A DNA stretch of 64,000 nt from Sediminitomix flava (GCF_003149185.1 NZ_QGDO01000003.1:702379-766378); one strand, 5' to 3'; shown: positions 45,201-53,567, counted from the stretch's first letter. Made by a program: numbers and translations. The notes: generated from the letters alone by a model not told the origin.

Positions 45201-45424
45201 ATCCAGATGATGATCTATTGGTACTTGCCACAGCCGTCAAAAAGATTGTTGATGACCAATGTGCCTTCCCCGATTGGAATAAGCGAGAAGATATCAGAGC
45301 CATGCTCAAAGTAGAGCTTATCATTTTGCTCGATTCTCACGACTACCCACCAGTAGACAGGGATGAGGTGTACAAAGAGATTTTTGAGCAAGCGGAGAAT
45401 TTTAAGAAGTATCAAGGAAGCTAA
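42260..45424 (+). CDS. hsdR: Type I restriction enzyme subunit HsdR
   Basis: A 1054-residue HsdR. The N-terminal nuclease domain has the PD-(D/E)XK core 'RIPDGIIYINGLPLVVFEFKSA' split around residues 131-152 (Asp, then Glu-x-Lys). The SF2 translocase follows: Walker A GATGCGKSFTM near 292, DEAH in 'SDEAHRSQ' near 394, 'GFTGTPID' near 437 and 'QTISRVNRKFEGKEKGLVVDYIG' near 673. The C-terminal helical domain contacts HsdM/HsdS. All catalytic motifs are intact, so the type I system should be functional. Its hsdM and hsdS partners lie upstream, separated by the inserted ATPase and 188-aa genes. Confidence 0.95.
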   Translation: MKYTEAKLEEAVIDLLQKQGFTYQKGETITRAKDEALLKDDLFAFLKKRYAEAQFSDAEISQIIRQLEVLPSSDLYDSNKKFMKWVSDGFIFKREKHDQKDLLIQLLDYKQIENNSFKIVNQLEIQGAELRIPDGIIYINGLPLVVFEFKSAIREEATIHDAYEQLSVRYRRDIPELLKYNAFCVISDGVNNKAGSLFAPYEFFYAWRRTEGLAKEVDGISSLFTMLEGMFDKGRLLDIIHHFIYIPDTGNKEVKVLCRYPQYYATRKLYENVLLHQKPEGDGKGGTYFGATGCGKSFTMLFLARMLMKSEALKSPTIIIITDRTDLDDQLSGQFTNAKGYIGDQVVQSVESRSDLRSKLQGRNSGGVFLTTIHKFNEDTELLTERTNVICISDEAHRSQVNLDQKITVTEQGVKKSYGFAKHLHESLPNATYVGFTGTPIDATLDVFGNIVDSYTMTESVKDEITVRLVYEGRSAKIVLNNQQLQQIEEYYDNCLREGSSEYHVDKSKQEMANMNVILGDPDRLATLAKDFVAHYENRIAEGNTVKGKAMFVCSSRYIAYDFYQQLIALRPEWAEVRTHAEGEEGENGLTEKEQKEILPMERVKMIMTRGKDDEEDLYKMLGDKSYRKTLDAQFKNPKSNFKIAIVVDMWLTGFDVPFLDTIYIDKPLQKHNLIQTISRVNRKFEGKEKGLVVDYIGIKKEMNLALAMYNKEEEQNFEDIKQSVVVVKDHLDLLKRFFHSFDTSKYYHGTSVEQLQCLNLASEFVLHTEESKKRFMDMVKRLKSAYDICSGSEDLSEEEKDQIHFYLAIRSIIFKLTKGEAPDTAQMNARVREMVKDALQSDGIEEILKIEGNKEGEEDIFDEEYLRMLGNIKMPNTKIQLLQKLLQQAIGKLKKVNKMQGVDFSKKMEALVERYNLREGNNFTGAEADYFYSDLTDRLLDLLSEIKAEFSAGETLGIDFEEKAFYDILKAMAQKYDFDYPDDDLLVLATAVKKIVDDQCAFPDWNKREDIRAMLKVELIILLDSHDYPPVDRDEVYKEIFEQAENFKKYQGS

Positions 45425-45456
45425 TTTTTTAACAGGATAGATTTTTTAAGGTATTT

Positions 45457-47367
45457 ATGAATAACCAAGATCAAGTATTACAAGATTTTTTAAATGAATG
45501 GCCTTTAGAAAGAGTACATTCAATGACTTTAGAGGAGTATACTAATCTTAATAAAGATGATGCTTTTACTTATTGTCTAGAGTCTAAGACAAAACTATTG
45601 GGGGGTATTCAAGGTGGTACAGCGCATAAGTTTGGGATATATAAAAAAAGGGATCTTACAAATATTGACTCAAGAAATGGCTATCAAGATGATGGTGAAT
45701 ATGCTTGGTTAGAGAAATATGGTAAAGATCGTGAAAGCGTATTTAAGAAAGTTAAAAAGCTAATAATAAAAACAATAGAGGCTTCTTCTGAAGGCAATTT
45801 TCATAAAATAGACACTATAGATTTAGGTAAAGTATATAAATGGAAAATTGCGTTTCTTTATTCTGATAAGCAGATTAGTAATATTTTTAAAAGGTATGTA
45901 CTTGAGTCAATTGCTGAAAAGCTGGGGATTTCTTCTAAATCTAAAACATCTGAAATACAGCAGGCTATAGTAAAAAATAAACCAAGTGATGAAGAGTTTT
46001 TTGCTTATACAAATAGACTTTGGCAAGAACACAGTATTGCGCAAAAAGAAGAAGCAGAAGATGAAGAAGAATATGAAACCTATGAAGTAAAACCATCTTT
46101 GAATCAGATTCTTTATGGACCTCCTGGTACAGGGAAGACTTATAATACCATAAACAAAGCCCTTGAAATAATAGACGGAGTAGTACCCTCTGATAGAAAC
46201 GTCGCAAAAACTAGATATGATGAATTAGTGAATAGTGGTCAAATTGTTTTCACTACTTTTCATCAAAGTATGAGTTATGAGGATTTTGTAGAAGGTATAA
46301 AGCCAAAAGTTATAAATGATAATATCTCTTATGGTACTGAGAGTGGTGTTTTTAAAAAAATATGTAGAGAGGCTGAAAAATTTATAAATACATCAGAGCA
46401 GGTTTTTCAAAAGGCTACGTTTGATCAGTTGATCGAGATATTAAGAGAAGAACTCGATGAAAGTGATCCGAACGAGGTGGAGATTCCTATGAAAAAAGCT
46501 TCATTTAGAATTACATCTATAAACGAAAGTAATATTAAATTTACTAAGGCAAGTGGTGGAACAAGCCATGATCTTGTTATTTCAACTTTACGAGATATAT
46601 ATTTTGGTAAGAGAGAATTTAAAAGTGGCTTAGGAACTTATTATCATCCATTAATTGATTACTTGAAATCAAAAACTACTGAGAATGATATAGACGCTAC
46701 AGAAAAATCATTTGTCCTTATTATAGATGAGATTAATAGAGGAAATGTATCTTCTATTTTCGGAGAGCTTATAACGCTCATAGAGGAAAGTAAACGAATT
46801 GGTAATGAAGAAGAAATTCAAGTGATACTTCCTTATAGCAAAAAGTCTTTTGGAGTGCCAAACAATCTTCATATCATCGGTACAATGAATACGGCAGACC
46901 GTTCAGTAGAAGCTTTAGATACGGCTTTAAGAAGACGTTTTGTCTTTGAAGAAATGATGCCAAATCATGAATTACTTACTGATAAGGAAAAAGAAACAGG
47001 TTTCAACTTAAAGACAATCCTAAATACCATCAATAAGCGTATCAAAGTTTTATTAGATAGAGATCATCAGATTGGACATAGCTATTTCCTAAAAGTTGAA
47101 GATGAAGAAGATTTAAAACTATCATTTGCCAAAGAAATCATTCCGTTGCTTCAGGAGTATTTTTATGGCGATTATGTGAAAATTGCTTTGGTATTGGGTA
47201 AAGGTTTCTTTGAAGAGGTAGAAGAAGTACCTAGTGGTTTGTTTGCTGAAATCGAAGACTTTGATACAGAAATGTACTCAAGTCAAAAGCAATATGAACT
47301 AAAGAACCCATTAGAAATGGAAAGCGATGAGTTGGAAGAAGCTTTGAATCTCTTATTGAATAGATAG
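45457..47367 (+). CDS. mcrB: McrB-type GTP/ATPase of a type IV restriction system
   Basis: A 636-residue AAA_5 motor. Residues about 1-205 form an N-terminal specificity region, unlike E. coli McrB, that likely binds modified DNA. The AAA+ module has Walker A GPPGTGKTYNT near 222, Walker B 'VLIIDEINRGNVSSIFGEL' near 423 and the McrB-typical 'GTMNTADRSVEALDTALRRRF' near 475. McrB hexamers hydrolyse GTP and load the McrC nuclease, cleaving DNA with modified cytosines. The stop codon abuts the mcrC start (TAGATG), so the two are co-translated. The long N-terminus suggests a different modified-base target from the E. coli enzyme. Confidence 0.9.
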   Translation: MNNQDQVLQDFLNEWPLERVHSMTLEEYTNLNKDDAFTYCLESKTKLLGGIQGGTAHKFGIYKKRDLTNIDSRNGYQDDGEYAWLEKYGKDRESVFKKVKKLIIKTIEASSEGNFHKIDTIDLGKVYKWKIAFLYSDKQISNIFKRYVLESIAEKLGISSKSKTSEIQQAIVKNKPSDEEFFAYTNRLWQEHSIAQKEEAEDEEEYETYEVKPSLNQILYGPPGTGKTYNTINKALEIIDGVVPSDRNVAKTRYDELVNSGQIVFTTFHQSMSYEDFVEGIKPKVINDNISYGTESGVFKKICREAEKFINTSEQVFQKATFDQLIEILREELDESDPNEVEIPMKKASFRITSINESNIKFTKASGGTSHDLVISTLRDIYFGKREFKSGLGTYYHPLIDYLKSKTTENDIDATEKSFVLIIDEINRGNVSSIFGELITLIEESKRIGNEEEIQVILPYSKKSFGVPNNLHIIGTMNTADRSVEALDTALRRRFVFEEMMPNHELLTDKEKETGFNLKTILNTINKRIKVLLDRDHQIGHSYFLKVEDEEDLKLSFAKEIIPLLQEYFYGDYVKIALVLGKGFFEEVEEVPSGLFAEIEDFDTEMYSSQKQYELKNPLEMESDELEEALNLLLNR

Positions 47368-48600
47368 ATGAAAAAGCAAACAACTTTCACAGTCTTTGAG
47401 CATCAGTCTTTGCGAATAGGAGAGAAGGTAGGAAATGTGAAGTTTGACGAAAAGCACCATGAAGCTTTAGTAAGGTTTCATGGCGATGATTCACCCTACT
47501 TTACATTGATTCATCGAGGTGTAAAATTCTGTGAGTATGTCGGGGTAATCAGAGTTGATAATATACTGATTGAAGTATTGCCTAAAGCAGATCGAAACAC
47601 AGAAGATTCTGCAAAAGAAGAATGGCGTAAGGCGTTAGTTGGTATGTTGAAAGTGGTAGGCGCTTTCAATATTTCAGCGCCCAGCAGTTCTACGCTTTCA
47701 TTGAAAAGTAATTATATTCTTGATCTCTATTTTGAACTCTTTCTGAAAGAAATTGAGTACTTGTTACATTTTGGGCTAGTCAAACAGTACAGAAGAGAAG
47801 AAAGCAATCAGAAGGCTTTAAAAGGTAAGCTACAACTCTCTGAGCATATCCGTAAAAATGTAGTTCATAAAGAGTGTTTCTATGTAAGTCATACGGTTTA
47901 CGATCACGATCATAAGATTCACCAAATCTTGTTGAAAGCCTTGAAATTGGTCGCTGACATAAATCAAAATCCTACACTTAATGTAAAGTCGGTTCTTTTT
48001 AAGTTTCCTGAATTGGCAGACTTGAAAGTGACAGAAAAGACCTTCAACAAACTTCATCTGAGTAGGAAATTTAAGAACTATGAAAATGCGTTGAATATAG
48101 CGTATTTGCTTTTGCTGAATTATCACCCTGACCTCACAAAAGGGAAGAATGACGTTCTGGCTTTAATGTTCAATATGAATGACTTGTGGGAGCGTTTTGT
48201 ATTAGTTAGCCTTAAGCGTAATCTGAAAGACTTCAAGGTAAAAGGACAGATCAGTAAACTATTTTGGAAAGGTGAGCAAAGAGGGCAGTCATATATACGT
48301 CCAGATATTGTTTTAAGTAGAGATGAGAGCACAATCGTATTAGATACTAAGTGGAAGTATATAAAAAGCAATATACCAAGCCCTGAAGACCTGAGGCAGC
48401 TTTATGCTTATCACAAGTATTATGATGCTGAAAAGGTCGCTTTGGTATATCCTGGAGTTGAGAAATTGAATAAAGGCATTTATCAAGATGGAAAGGAAGG
48501 AGAATGTGCTGTTATTCAAATTAAACCGAGCAGTAACATTTCTGAGTTTATGGATAGCATAGAGAATCATATTACTAATTGGATACAAAATAATTCATAG
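47368..48600 (+). CDS. mcrC: McrC-type endonuclease subunit
   Basis: A 410-residue McrBC 5-methylcytosine restriction component. The N-terminal beta-rich domain ('FTVFEHQSLRIGEKV' to 'HRGVKFCEYVGVIRV') contacts McrB. The C-terminal nuclease has 'SYIRPDIVLSRDESTIVLDTKWKYI' split around residues 307-330, with Asp and Asp-x-Lys of the PD-(D/E)XK fold. The catalytic residues are intact. It starts directly after the mcrB stop codon and is followed by a hairpin whose arm matches the terminator of the DISARM-like operon in element A. Confidence 0.9.
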   Translation: MKKQTTFTVFEHQSLRIGEKVGNVKFDEKHHEALVRFHGDDSPYFTLIHRGVKFCEYVGVIRVDNILIEVLPKADRNTEDSAKEEWRKALVGMLKVVGAFNISAPSSSTLSLKSNYILDLYFELFLKEIEYLLHFGLVKQYRREESNQKALKGKLQLSEHIRKNVVHKECFYVSHTVYDHDHKIHQILLKALKLVADINQNPTLNVKSVLFKFPELADLKVTEKTFNKLHLSRKFKNYENALNIAYLLLLNYHPDLTKGKNDVLALMFNMNDLWERFVLVSLKRNLKDFKVKGQISKLFWKGEQRGQSYIRPDIVLSRDESTIVLDTKWKYIKSNIPSPEDLRQLYAYHKYYDAEKVALVYPGVEKLNKGIYQDGKEGECAVIQIKPSSNISEFMDSIENHITNWIQNNS

Positions 48601-48618
48601 AGGTATAAACTAATTTTT

Positions 48619-48731
48619 GCAACAGGAGCAACAATTGCAACAGCTCAGACAAATACATGAAAACATGGTGTTTGAGCTGTCTTTTCCACTGTCAGACAGT
48701 GTCTGTACTCATTTTAGCAACAGAAGCAACA
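48619..48731 (+). repeat. Phased GCAACA repeats downstream of mcrC
   Basis: GCAACA occurs at 48619, 48628 and 48637, an exact 9-bp period, and again at 48717 and 48726, also 9 bp apart. The repeats flank the mcrC terminator and precede the first lipoprotein gene. Similar clusters occur at 49522/49533/49544 (11-bp period) and at several places in both mobile modules. Confidence 0.6.
48640..48686 (+). terminator. Probable terminator after mcrC
   Basis: ACAGCTCA (48640-48647) pairs with TGAGCTGT (48673-48680) and is followed by CTTTT. The loop is long, so it is weaker than the related hairpin at 20918, with which its left arm shares 15 identical bases. Confidence 0.6.
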
Positions 48732-48773
48732 GTATTTTCACCCATACTAACAACAAAATCAACAAAACATAAT

Positions 48774-49478
48774 ATGGTATTTTTTAAACAAATAGTCTTC
48801 TTACTTCTATTATTGACTTGTTGCACTACTCAGCAACAGGAGGAAAGAAAGTTTCCAATTATTGTTGAAACAGGATTTGAAAAGGAAGCGAAGTTGTCAC
48901 TCACCCGTTACGCAACAGGGTATCATGATATTTTTTATTTAGGTCAGTCAGTGGATACCATATTGATTTCTCCTAGTTCAAAATATCATTTTCCTCGACC
49001 TGAAAGAGGAGATAGTACATATATGCAGAAGTTAAATAGTCATCGAGAATATGTTGAAAAAGCTTATGAGAAGAATATCATAAAATATGATGAGAAAATC
49101 CCTGTATTGCCTAGTGTGAAAGATACAATAGGGACTTACCAGCTTTCGATAGACACTACTCAAAATATATTAGGAGAGAGCTATCCTATTTTTATAAAAA
49201 ATAGCTCAGAAGGAATATGTATTATCACTGATATGTCGGGGTATCTACCTATTACGATTGAAGCAAGAAATATGGAGGGAAAGTGGAAGTCAATCACAAG
49301 ACCTCTTTTAGGCTGTGGAACAGGGGAAGATTTACTTGTATTATATCCTGATGACCTAATTGTAACTCAATTTCCAATATTTGAAGGCGATTTCCATACA
49401 GTATTGAGAGTAAGGGTATCTGATGTAATTTCCAATGTAATAGAGGGTAGTATCAATCAAAGTCAGTTTAGGCGTTGA
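48774..49478 (+). CDS. Small predicted lipoprotein, function unknown (1)
   Basis: A protein of about 234 residues from the ATG at 48774. The frame is open to 48657, but those 39 residues cross the mcrC terminator and repeat region and lack coding character. From the chosen start there is a lipoprotein signal peptide, 'FLLLLLTCCTTQQQ', with the lipobox cysteine near residue 15-16. The mature part is a beta-rich periplasmic domain that I do not recognise. It is followed by a second small lipoprotein gene on the same strand. Both could be cargo of element B acting at the cell envelope, for example in exclusion; this is context only. Confidence 0.65.
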   Translation: MVFFKQIVFLLLLLTCCTTQQQEERKFPIIVETGFEKEAKLSLTRYATGYHDIFYLGQSVDTILISPSSKYHFPRPERGDSTYMQKLNSHREYVEKAYEKNIIKYDEKIPVLPSVKDTIGTYQLSIDTTQNILGESYPIFIKNSSEGICIITDMSGYLPITIEARNMEGKWKSITRPLLGCGTGEDLLVLYPDDLIVTQFPIFEGDFHTVLRVRVSDVISNVIEGSINQSQFRR

Positions 49479-49601
49479 TATTATCTGTTAGGAAAGGTTG
49501 TGATACAGATAACTAACTCTAGCAACAGAGAAGCAACAAGCTTGCAACTAACAATACTTTTGTCAGTCAAAGTAGCAGATCATTATTTTAACTTTTAGAC
49601 C

Positions 49602-50447
49602 ATGAGAATTTTCATTTTAGCTTTTTTATTTCTGACAGCATGTTCAGATAAAGATATATTTAGTTCTGTAGAGAATGAAAATAATGAGCTGAGAAATCAA
49701 ATAGATTCCTTAAAGCAAATTAATAGAGGTTTAGCGAATAGTAATACGGTTTTAAATGAACAAATTGACGTATTGAATCATCATTTAGATTCCATTAAAT
49801 CATCAGTGCCTTTTATTTTTGAGCAGGGGCTTCTATTGGAAAAGGAAAAAGATAGTGAGGCTGAAAAATTCTATAATCAGATATTGAATGAGAAGTCAGT
49901 AAATGAGTATTGGAAGGTATCTTCAGAAGATCGAATATTGGATATCAAGTTGAGGAATGCAGAAGGTTCGGATAAATGGCTTCTTTTAAATCAAAAGATG
50001 AAAAAGAATAGTATTGAAATTCAGAATTTAAATGCGTCAATTCTTCAGTTTGCTGATACACTTTACCTTATACATAGAGATGAAATGTGCGGAGAATGGG
50101 GTGGAAATACGGAACGTATTATGATCTATAAGGTAGGTTTAGACAAGGTGACGGCTTCTTATTCGAAGTACTCTGTAAATTGTGACAGCTTAATTGCTAA
50201 TCCAAAAAATTATTACCCACCAAATTATAGTAATGAAGTGGTTAAAGAGTTAAACCGCATTGAAGTATTACAACTTAAAAAAGTAATTCATGAATTGCTA
50301 ATAGCTAGGCTAAATAACGATTGGATCATTTCTAATTCAGGAGTACATAATACGGTGATGACAAGTGATAGTACATTCATTATTGAAGATTACCCTTCAA
50401 TTGATTGGAGTAAGTTTCATGGATTGAAACAAATGATATTAAAGTAA
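49602..50447 (+). CDS. Small predicted lipoprotein with coiled coil, function unknown (2)
   Basis: A 281-residue protein with a short signal peptide and lipobox ('MRIFILAFLFLTACSDK', Cys14). Residues about 22-65 form a coiled coil with Asn/Leu heptads ('NELRNQIDSLKQINRGL'), followed by a globular domain without a motif I recognise. It lies 123 nt after the first lipoprotein, with three GCAAC motifs at 11-bp spacing in the gap. It is the last cargo gene before the non-coding iteron region. Phage- or conjugation-exclusion lipoproteins are one possibility, without direct evidence. Confidence 0.65.
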   Translation: MRIFILAFLFLTACSDKDIFSSVENENNELRNQIDSLKQINRGLANSNTVLNEQIDVLNHHLDSIKSSVPFIFEQGLLLEKEKDSEAEKFYNQILNEKSVNEYWKVSSEDRILDIKLRNAEGSDKWLLLNQKMKKNSIEIQNLNASILQFADTLYLIHRDEMCGEWGGNTERIMIYKVGLDKVTASYSKYSVNCDSLIANPKNYYPPNYSNEVVKELNRIEVLQLKKVIHELLIARLNNDWIISNSGVHNTVMTSDSTFIIEDYPSIDWSKFHGLKQMILK

Positions 50448-50552
50448 TAATACTCGGAAGGTGTGTTGTTTAAAATGTACAATTTTACCTTTCACTTTCT
50501 TCGTATTTCTAATTCCCCGAAAGCATACACCCCTCCAAAACTAGGATTTTAT

Positions 50553-50774
50553 CTGGTCAATCTGGTCATTTCTTCAAAACAGTCTTTAATTAAGTTTGAG
50601 AGCTATTTTTTATGACCAGATAACTTTTCTGAATCTGGTCGCTATCTGGTCAATGTGGTTTTTATCTGGTCATTTGACCACTTCTGACCAGATTGAAAAA
50701 ATGGAAGTGGTCAAGAAAAACACTGTTTAAATGTGCTTCAGTAGAGGTTTTTGGCATTTAACCAGATTGACCAG
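50553..50774. repeat. CTGGTCA/TGACCAG iteron cluster
   Basis: About ten copies or near-copies in 222 bp: direct CTGGTCA at 50553, 50562, 50646 and 50666, with a 6-base match at 50635; GTGGTCA at 50707; inverted TGACCAG at 50613, 50685 and 50768, with TGACCA at 50675. Several are preceded by AT (ATCTGGTCA). Both orientations are interleaved, unlike a CRISPR array. Confidence 0.75.
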
Positions 50775-50930
50775 AGAATTTTCCATTTTTTAGGGGGAGG
50801 GTGTGGTTTCGCAAAATTCTATAAGAGAGGTGATAGATTGTACCCTCTTGAAATCTTTGTTTTGTTATAAAATAAGGCTTCAATTCTAATAGGATTGAAT
50901 GTTTGAGCAACAGTTAGCAACAATACACTG

Positions 50931-50971
50931 AGAAAAAAGAAACCTTCTTGAATGATGATCCAAGAAGGTTT
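50931..50971 (-). terminator. Terminator of primase-helicase B
   Basis: A perfect 11-bp stem (50971-50961 with 50950-50940 on the minus strand) followed by CTTTTTTC, 22 nt after the stop codon. Confidence 0.88.
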
Positions 50972-50992
50972 AAGAAATTTACAGGAAAACGC

Positions 50993-52906
50993 TTATATAC
51001 TAGCAGGAGGTGTACCCTTTTTAAAGTAGAATCCTCGCTTTCCATCGACCTTATTTTCGGGTCTTTCGAAATAGGCATCGTGAATACAGTCAGCGTAGTT
51101 GGCAAACCATTTTTGAAATGTTCTGCCTCTGAGTTTATCCATATCAGGAAATTCAAGCTGAAATTGCTCCAATGTTTCAGTTGTTGGATAGAACGTTTTA
51201 CTGTCGTTGCAATCCTTTACCCAAGAAAGAAATTCTTTAGAAGTAGTTTCTTTCAGTTTCCGCAATTGTAGATTAGGGTTGTAGGGAGTTTCTAAGCCTG
51301 TTGCAAGATATGTTTTAATACAAAGTGTCATTGTTGCAAAAAAGTATTGCCATTCGGCTTGTTTCCAATCAGAAGAGAAAAACCATTTTCCAAACTCATC
51401 TAAAGGACTGTGTCTCTCCGAAAAATAGTTGGTGAGTTCGAATTCATGAACACGATCTCTATCTGATCCGCCTTCTAGTTTCAATGTTGAGTTGCTGGTG
51501 ATCATTGTTTTAGCAATAACCTTGTATGGATTTTTCCCTTTTGGATTGACCTCATATCCTTCTGTAATACCTGTATAAATGGATTCTAGATTGAATTTCT
51601 TAGTGATATCATTAAAAATAATAACTTGATCGTTGGGTTTGATTGCCTGAAATCGATGATTGTTACTCATTTGAAAATCCTTACCACTGATATCTGCACT
51701 GGGACGTAATTGAGCAATAGATTTTGTAAGAAGTGTTTTACCGCTACGACCATCTGCAGAATCTGACAAAGAGCTATCTGTAAGAACAATAGCTTTCATT
51801 TTCGTATTGTGATAGTAGTGTAGGCAATATCCTATAATAGCCATTAGCGACTGAATGCGTTTTCCATCAATTTGAGGTTCTTGAAGGAATTCTTCCTTTT
51901 CATTGATATAACCTTCACTGATTAAAAGTAGGAATTTTGCAAAGTCTGATTCCATTGGTAGGATTGTTCTATCTTCGATGAGTTCTGGATTGAATTTGTG
52001 AGCAATGATTTGCTCTTTCCATATATAGCCCTTTAGTTGAGAATAGGGTTTTAATTCCCATCCGTGTTTTGTTATCTCAAGAAACCCATTTGTAAAATAT
52101 AGAAAGCAACTCGTAGCCGTATCTTTTACAAAAGAAAACTCATTTTCATAGGTTAATCTAGCGTAGAAACTCTCACAAATGTATTGTCTATTTCGTGTAA
52201 GTGTATCAAACATTTCAGGGTAGGAGAGTCCATGAGGTTCTATTCCTGTCTTACAAAGTCTGAAAATAAAATCGGTAACCTGGTCGACTTCAGTAAATTC
52301 TACAATATTCTCAATATCTCGTATAAATTTTCTCTCTCCTTTAGACGTACTGAAACGATAGAATTTATTTTCGATTAGACATTCTATAAGGTTGTGTGGC
52401 GAAATACGTGTTTTGCTGTTACCGTCTTTATCTTCGCTGACAGTGAAAAAGTTGATCGTAGGGAATCGTTGATTTGATTTATCACTTCGTTTAGTAGTCG
52501 TTTCCTTTTGTGGTTGTTTCGCTCGCCATTCGTTTATTTCTTGTTCAATGCCTTCAGCAGAGATAGGTTCTTGAATACCATATCTCAATCCGTCCATAGC
52601 ATCCTTTATCCTGCCTTTAAGGTCTTTGATTGTCGGATTTGAATTAATCGCATTGATAAGAAAGACTTCTCCTTCATTATTTGCTAAAAGCTCTCCACCG
52701 ACTAAACCTCCGATAAGTTTTCCAGCCTTTAAACAGTTTTCATGTTTCTGCCCCTCTCCAGCTTCAATGATCATTTTCTGAGCACGTTCCATTGTGGATT
52801 TTACTCTGTTTTGTATCAGCTCATCAGAAATGGTTGAGGTATAATTTGAAATATGTTGTGGCTCCCGTTCTGGAGCGTTTTCTATATAGTCTTGAATTGA
52901 AATCAT
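50993..52906 (-). CDS. Primase-helicase (SF3/DUF5906-type), element B
   Basis: A 637-residue homologue of the element A protein. The C-terminal half matches it closely: Walker A 'SADGRSGKT' near 385, 'NDQVIIFNDI' near 425, 'KTMITSNSTLKLEGGSDRDR'. The N-terminal 130 residues differ: instead of PriCT-2 there is a helical domain ('CLKAGKLIGGLVGGELLANNEGEVFL') of the type found in phage/plasmid primases next to the catalytic core. So the initiation-specific N-terminus has been exchanged while the motor is shared, in line with the different iterons beside each gene. It overlaps the upstream BT4734-type gene by 4 nt and ends at a strong terminator. Confidence 0.8.
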   Translation of the reverse strand: MISIQDYIENAPEREPQHISNYTSTISDELIQNRVKSTMERAQKMIIEAGEGQKHENCLKAGKLIGGLVGGELLANNEGEVFLINAINSNPTIKDLKGRIKDAMDGLRYGIQEPISAEGIEQEINEWRAKQPQKETTTKRSDKSNQRFPTINFFTVSEDKDGNSKTRISPHNLIECLIENKFYRFSTSKGERKFIRDIENIVEFTEVDQVTDFIFRLCKTGIEPHGLSYPEMFDTLTRNRQYICESFYARLTYENEFSFVKDTATSCFLYFTNGFLEITKHGWELKPYSQLKGYIWKEQIIAHKFNPELIEDRTILPMESDFAKFLLLISEGYINEKEEFLQEPQIDGKRIQSLMAIIGYCLHYYHNTKMKAIVLTDSSLSDSADGRSGKTLLTKSIAQLRPSADISGKDFQMSNNHRFQAIKPNDQVIIFNDITKKFNLESIYTGITEGYEVNPKGKNPYKVIAKTMITSNSTLKLEGGSDRDRVHEFELTNYFSERHSPLDEFGKWFFSSDWKQAEWQYFFATMTLCIKTYLATGLETPYNPNLQLRKLKETTSKEFLSWVKDCNDSKTFYPTTETLEQFQLEFPDMDKLRGRTFQKWFANYADCIHDAYFERPENKVDGKRGFYFKKGTPPASI

Positions 52907-53508
52907 AGTTGAAAAAATTTAGGATGAATAAAGCATTCAGGATCGTGAGGAATAAAACAAGCTCTCGAAAGGTCTTTACAGGCTTTATCTACTGTTAAGT
53001 TATATTTCTGTTGCAAGTAGTTGCTAATTGCAACAAAGTAGACAAGTTGGTGATGCTTATTTAAATCTACTTCTACAACCCATTTTAAGCCGTCTCCACT
53101 CGGACTCTTGAAAAGAAGTACTGTCTGGAAGTCATTATTGTTGATCAGTGTTGCTTTTGTTGCATCAAGTTGTTGCACATGGTCAAAGTCAAAGCAGATA
53201 TAGCCAGACTGACTTATAATTCCTTTTTCTGATCGTTTTGAGAATACACCTGAGAAGGTGACGTAATCCATTCTTCTCTTAATATTAGAATCCTTCTTTA
53301 ACCTGTATGTATCCGTAACTTTCTGATGGTATTTTCCAGAAATAACTTCGTAGAGTTGAATAATTGTGATGGAACGGTAAGGATAAGTGATTGTAATACC
53401 TCCTTTGAAATAGGAAAATAGACCTTCCTGTATTGGGTTGAAATCCCAGTTTATAGGATAACCATTTTCACCAATAATGACTCCTTTATCGGTTTTATAT
53501 AGTTTCAT
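52903..53508 (-). CDS. BT4734/VirE N-terminal-type primase-associated protein, element B
   Basis: A 201-residue homologue of 23362-23970, aligned end to end: 'MDYVTFSGVFSKRSEKG', 'YICFDFDHVQQ', 'SPSGDGLKWVVEVD', 'CKDLSRACFIPHDPECFIH'. The Asp pair in CFDFDH is kept. It should act with the helicase it overlaps. Its upstream region carries two GCAACA motifs at 9-bp spacing (GTTGC at 53546 and 53555 on the plus strand). More GTTGC motifs lie inside the gene (53010/53020, 53150/53159). Confidence 0.8.
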   Translation of the reverse strand: MKLYKTDKGVIIGENGYPINWDFNPIQEGLFSYFKGGITITYPYRSITIIQLYEVISGKYHQKVTDTYRLKKDSNIKRRMDYVTFSGVFSKRSEKGIISQSGYICFDFDHVQQLDATKATLINNNDFQTVLLFKSPSGDGLKWVVEVDLNKHHQLVYFVAISNYLQQKYNLTVDKACKDLSRACFIPHDPECFIHPKFFQL

Positions 53509-53567
53509 TTTAATTTTATCTGTGTTGCTAACAGTTGCGCTTTTTGTTGCTGCTGTTGCAGACTGTG

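Larger units (their letters stand above)
50448..50992. other. Non-coding region with iteron cluster, candidate origin of element B
   Basis: About 545 bp without a gene between the lipoprotein gene and the convergent primase-helicase gene. It contains the CTGGTCA cluster (50553-50774), two GCAAC motifs 10 bp apart (50907, 50917) and the primase-helicase terminator (50940-50971). Position and repeats fit an origin of replication served by the adjacent primase-helicase (inference). Confidence 0.55.

Noticed and set aside
48657-48773. N-terminal extension of the first lipoprotein
   Set aside because: It is translated terminator and repeat DNA; the ATG at 48774 gives a proper lipoprotein signal.
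50553-50774. CTGGTCA repeats considered as a CRISPR array
   Set aside because: Units are 7 bp, mixed in orientation and unevenly spaced, with no cas genes; iterons fit better.
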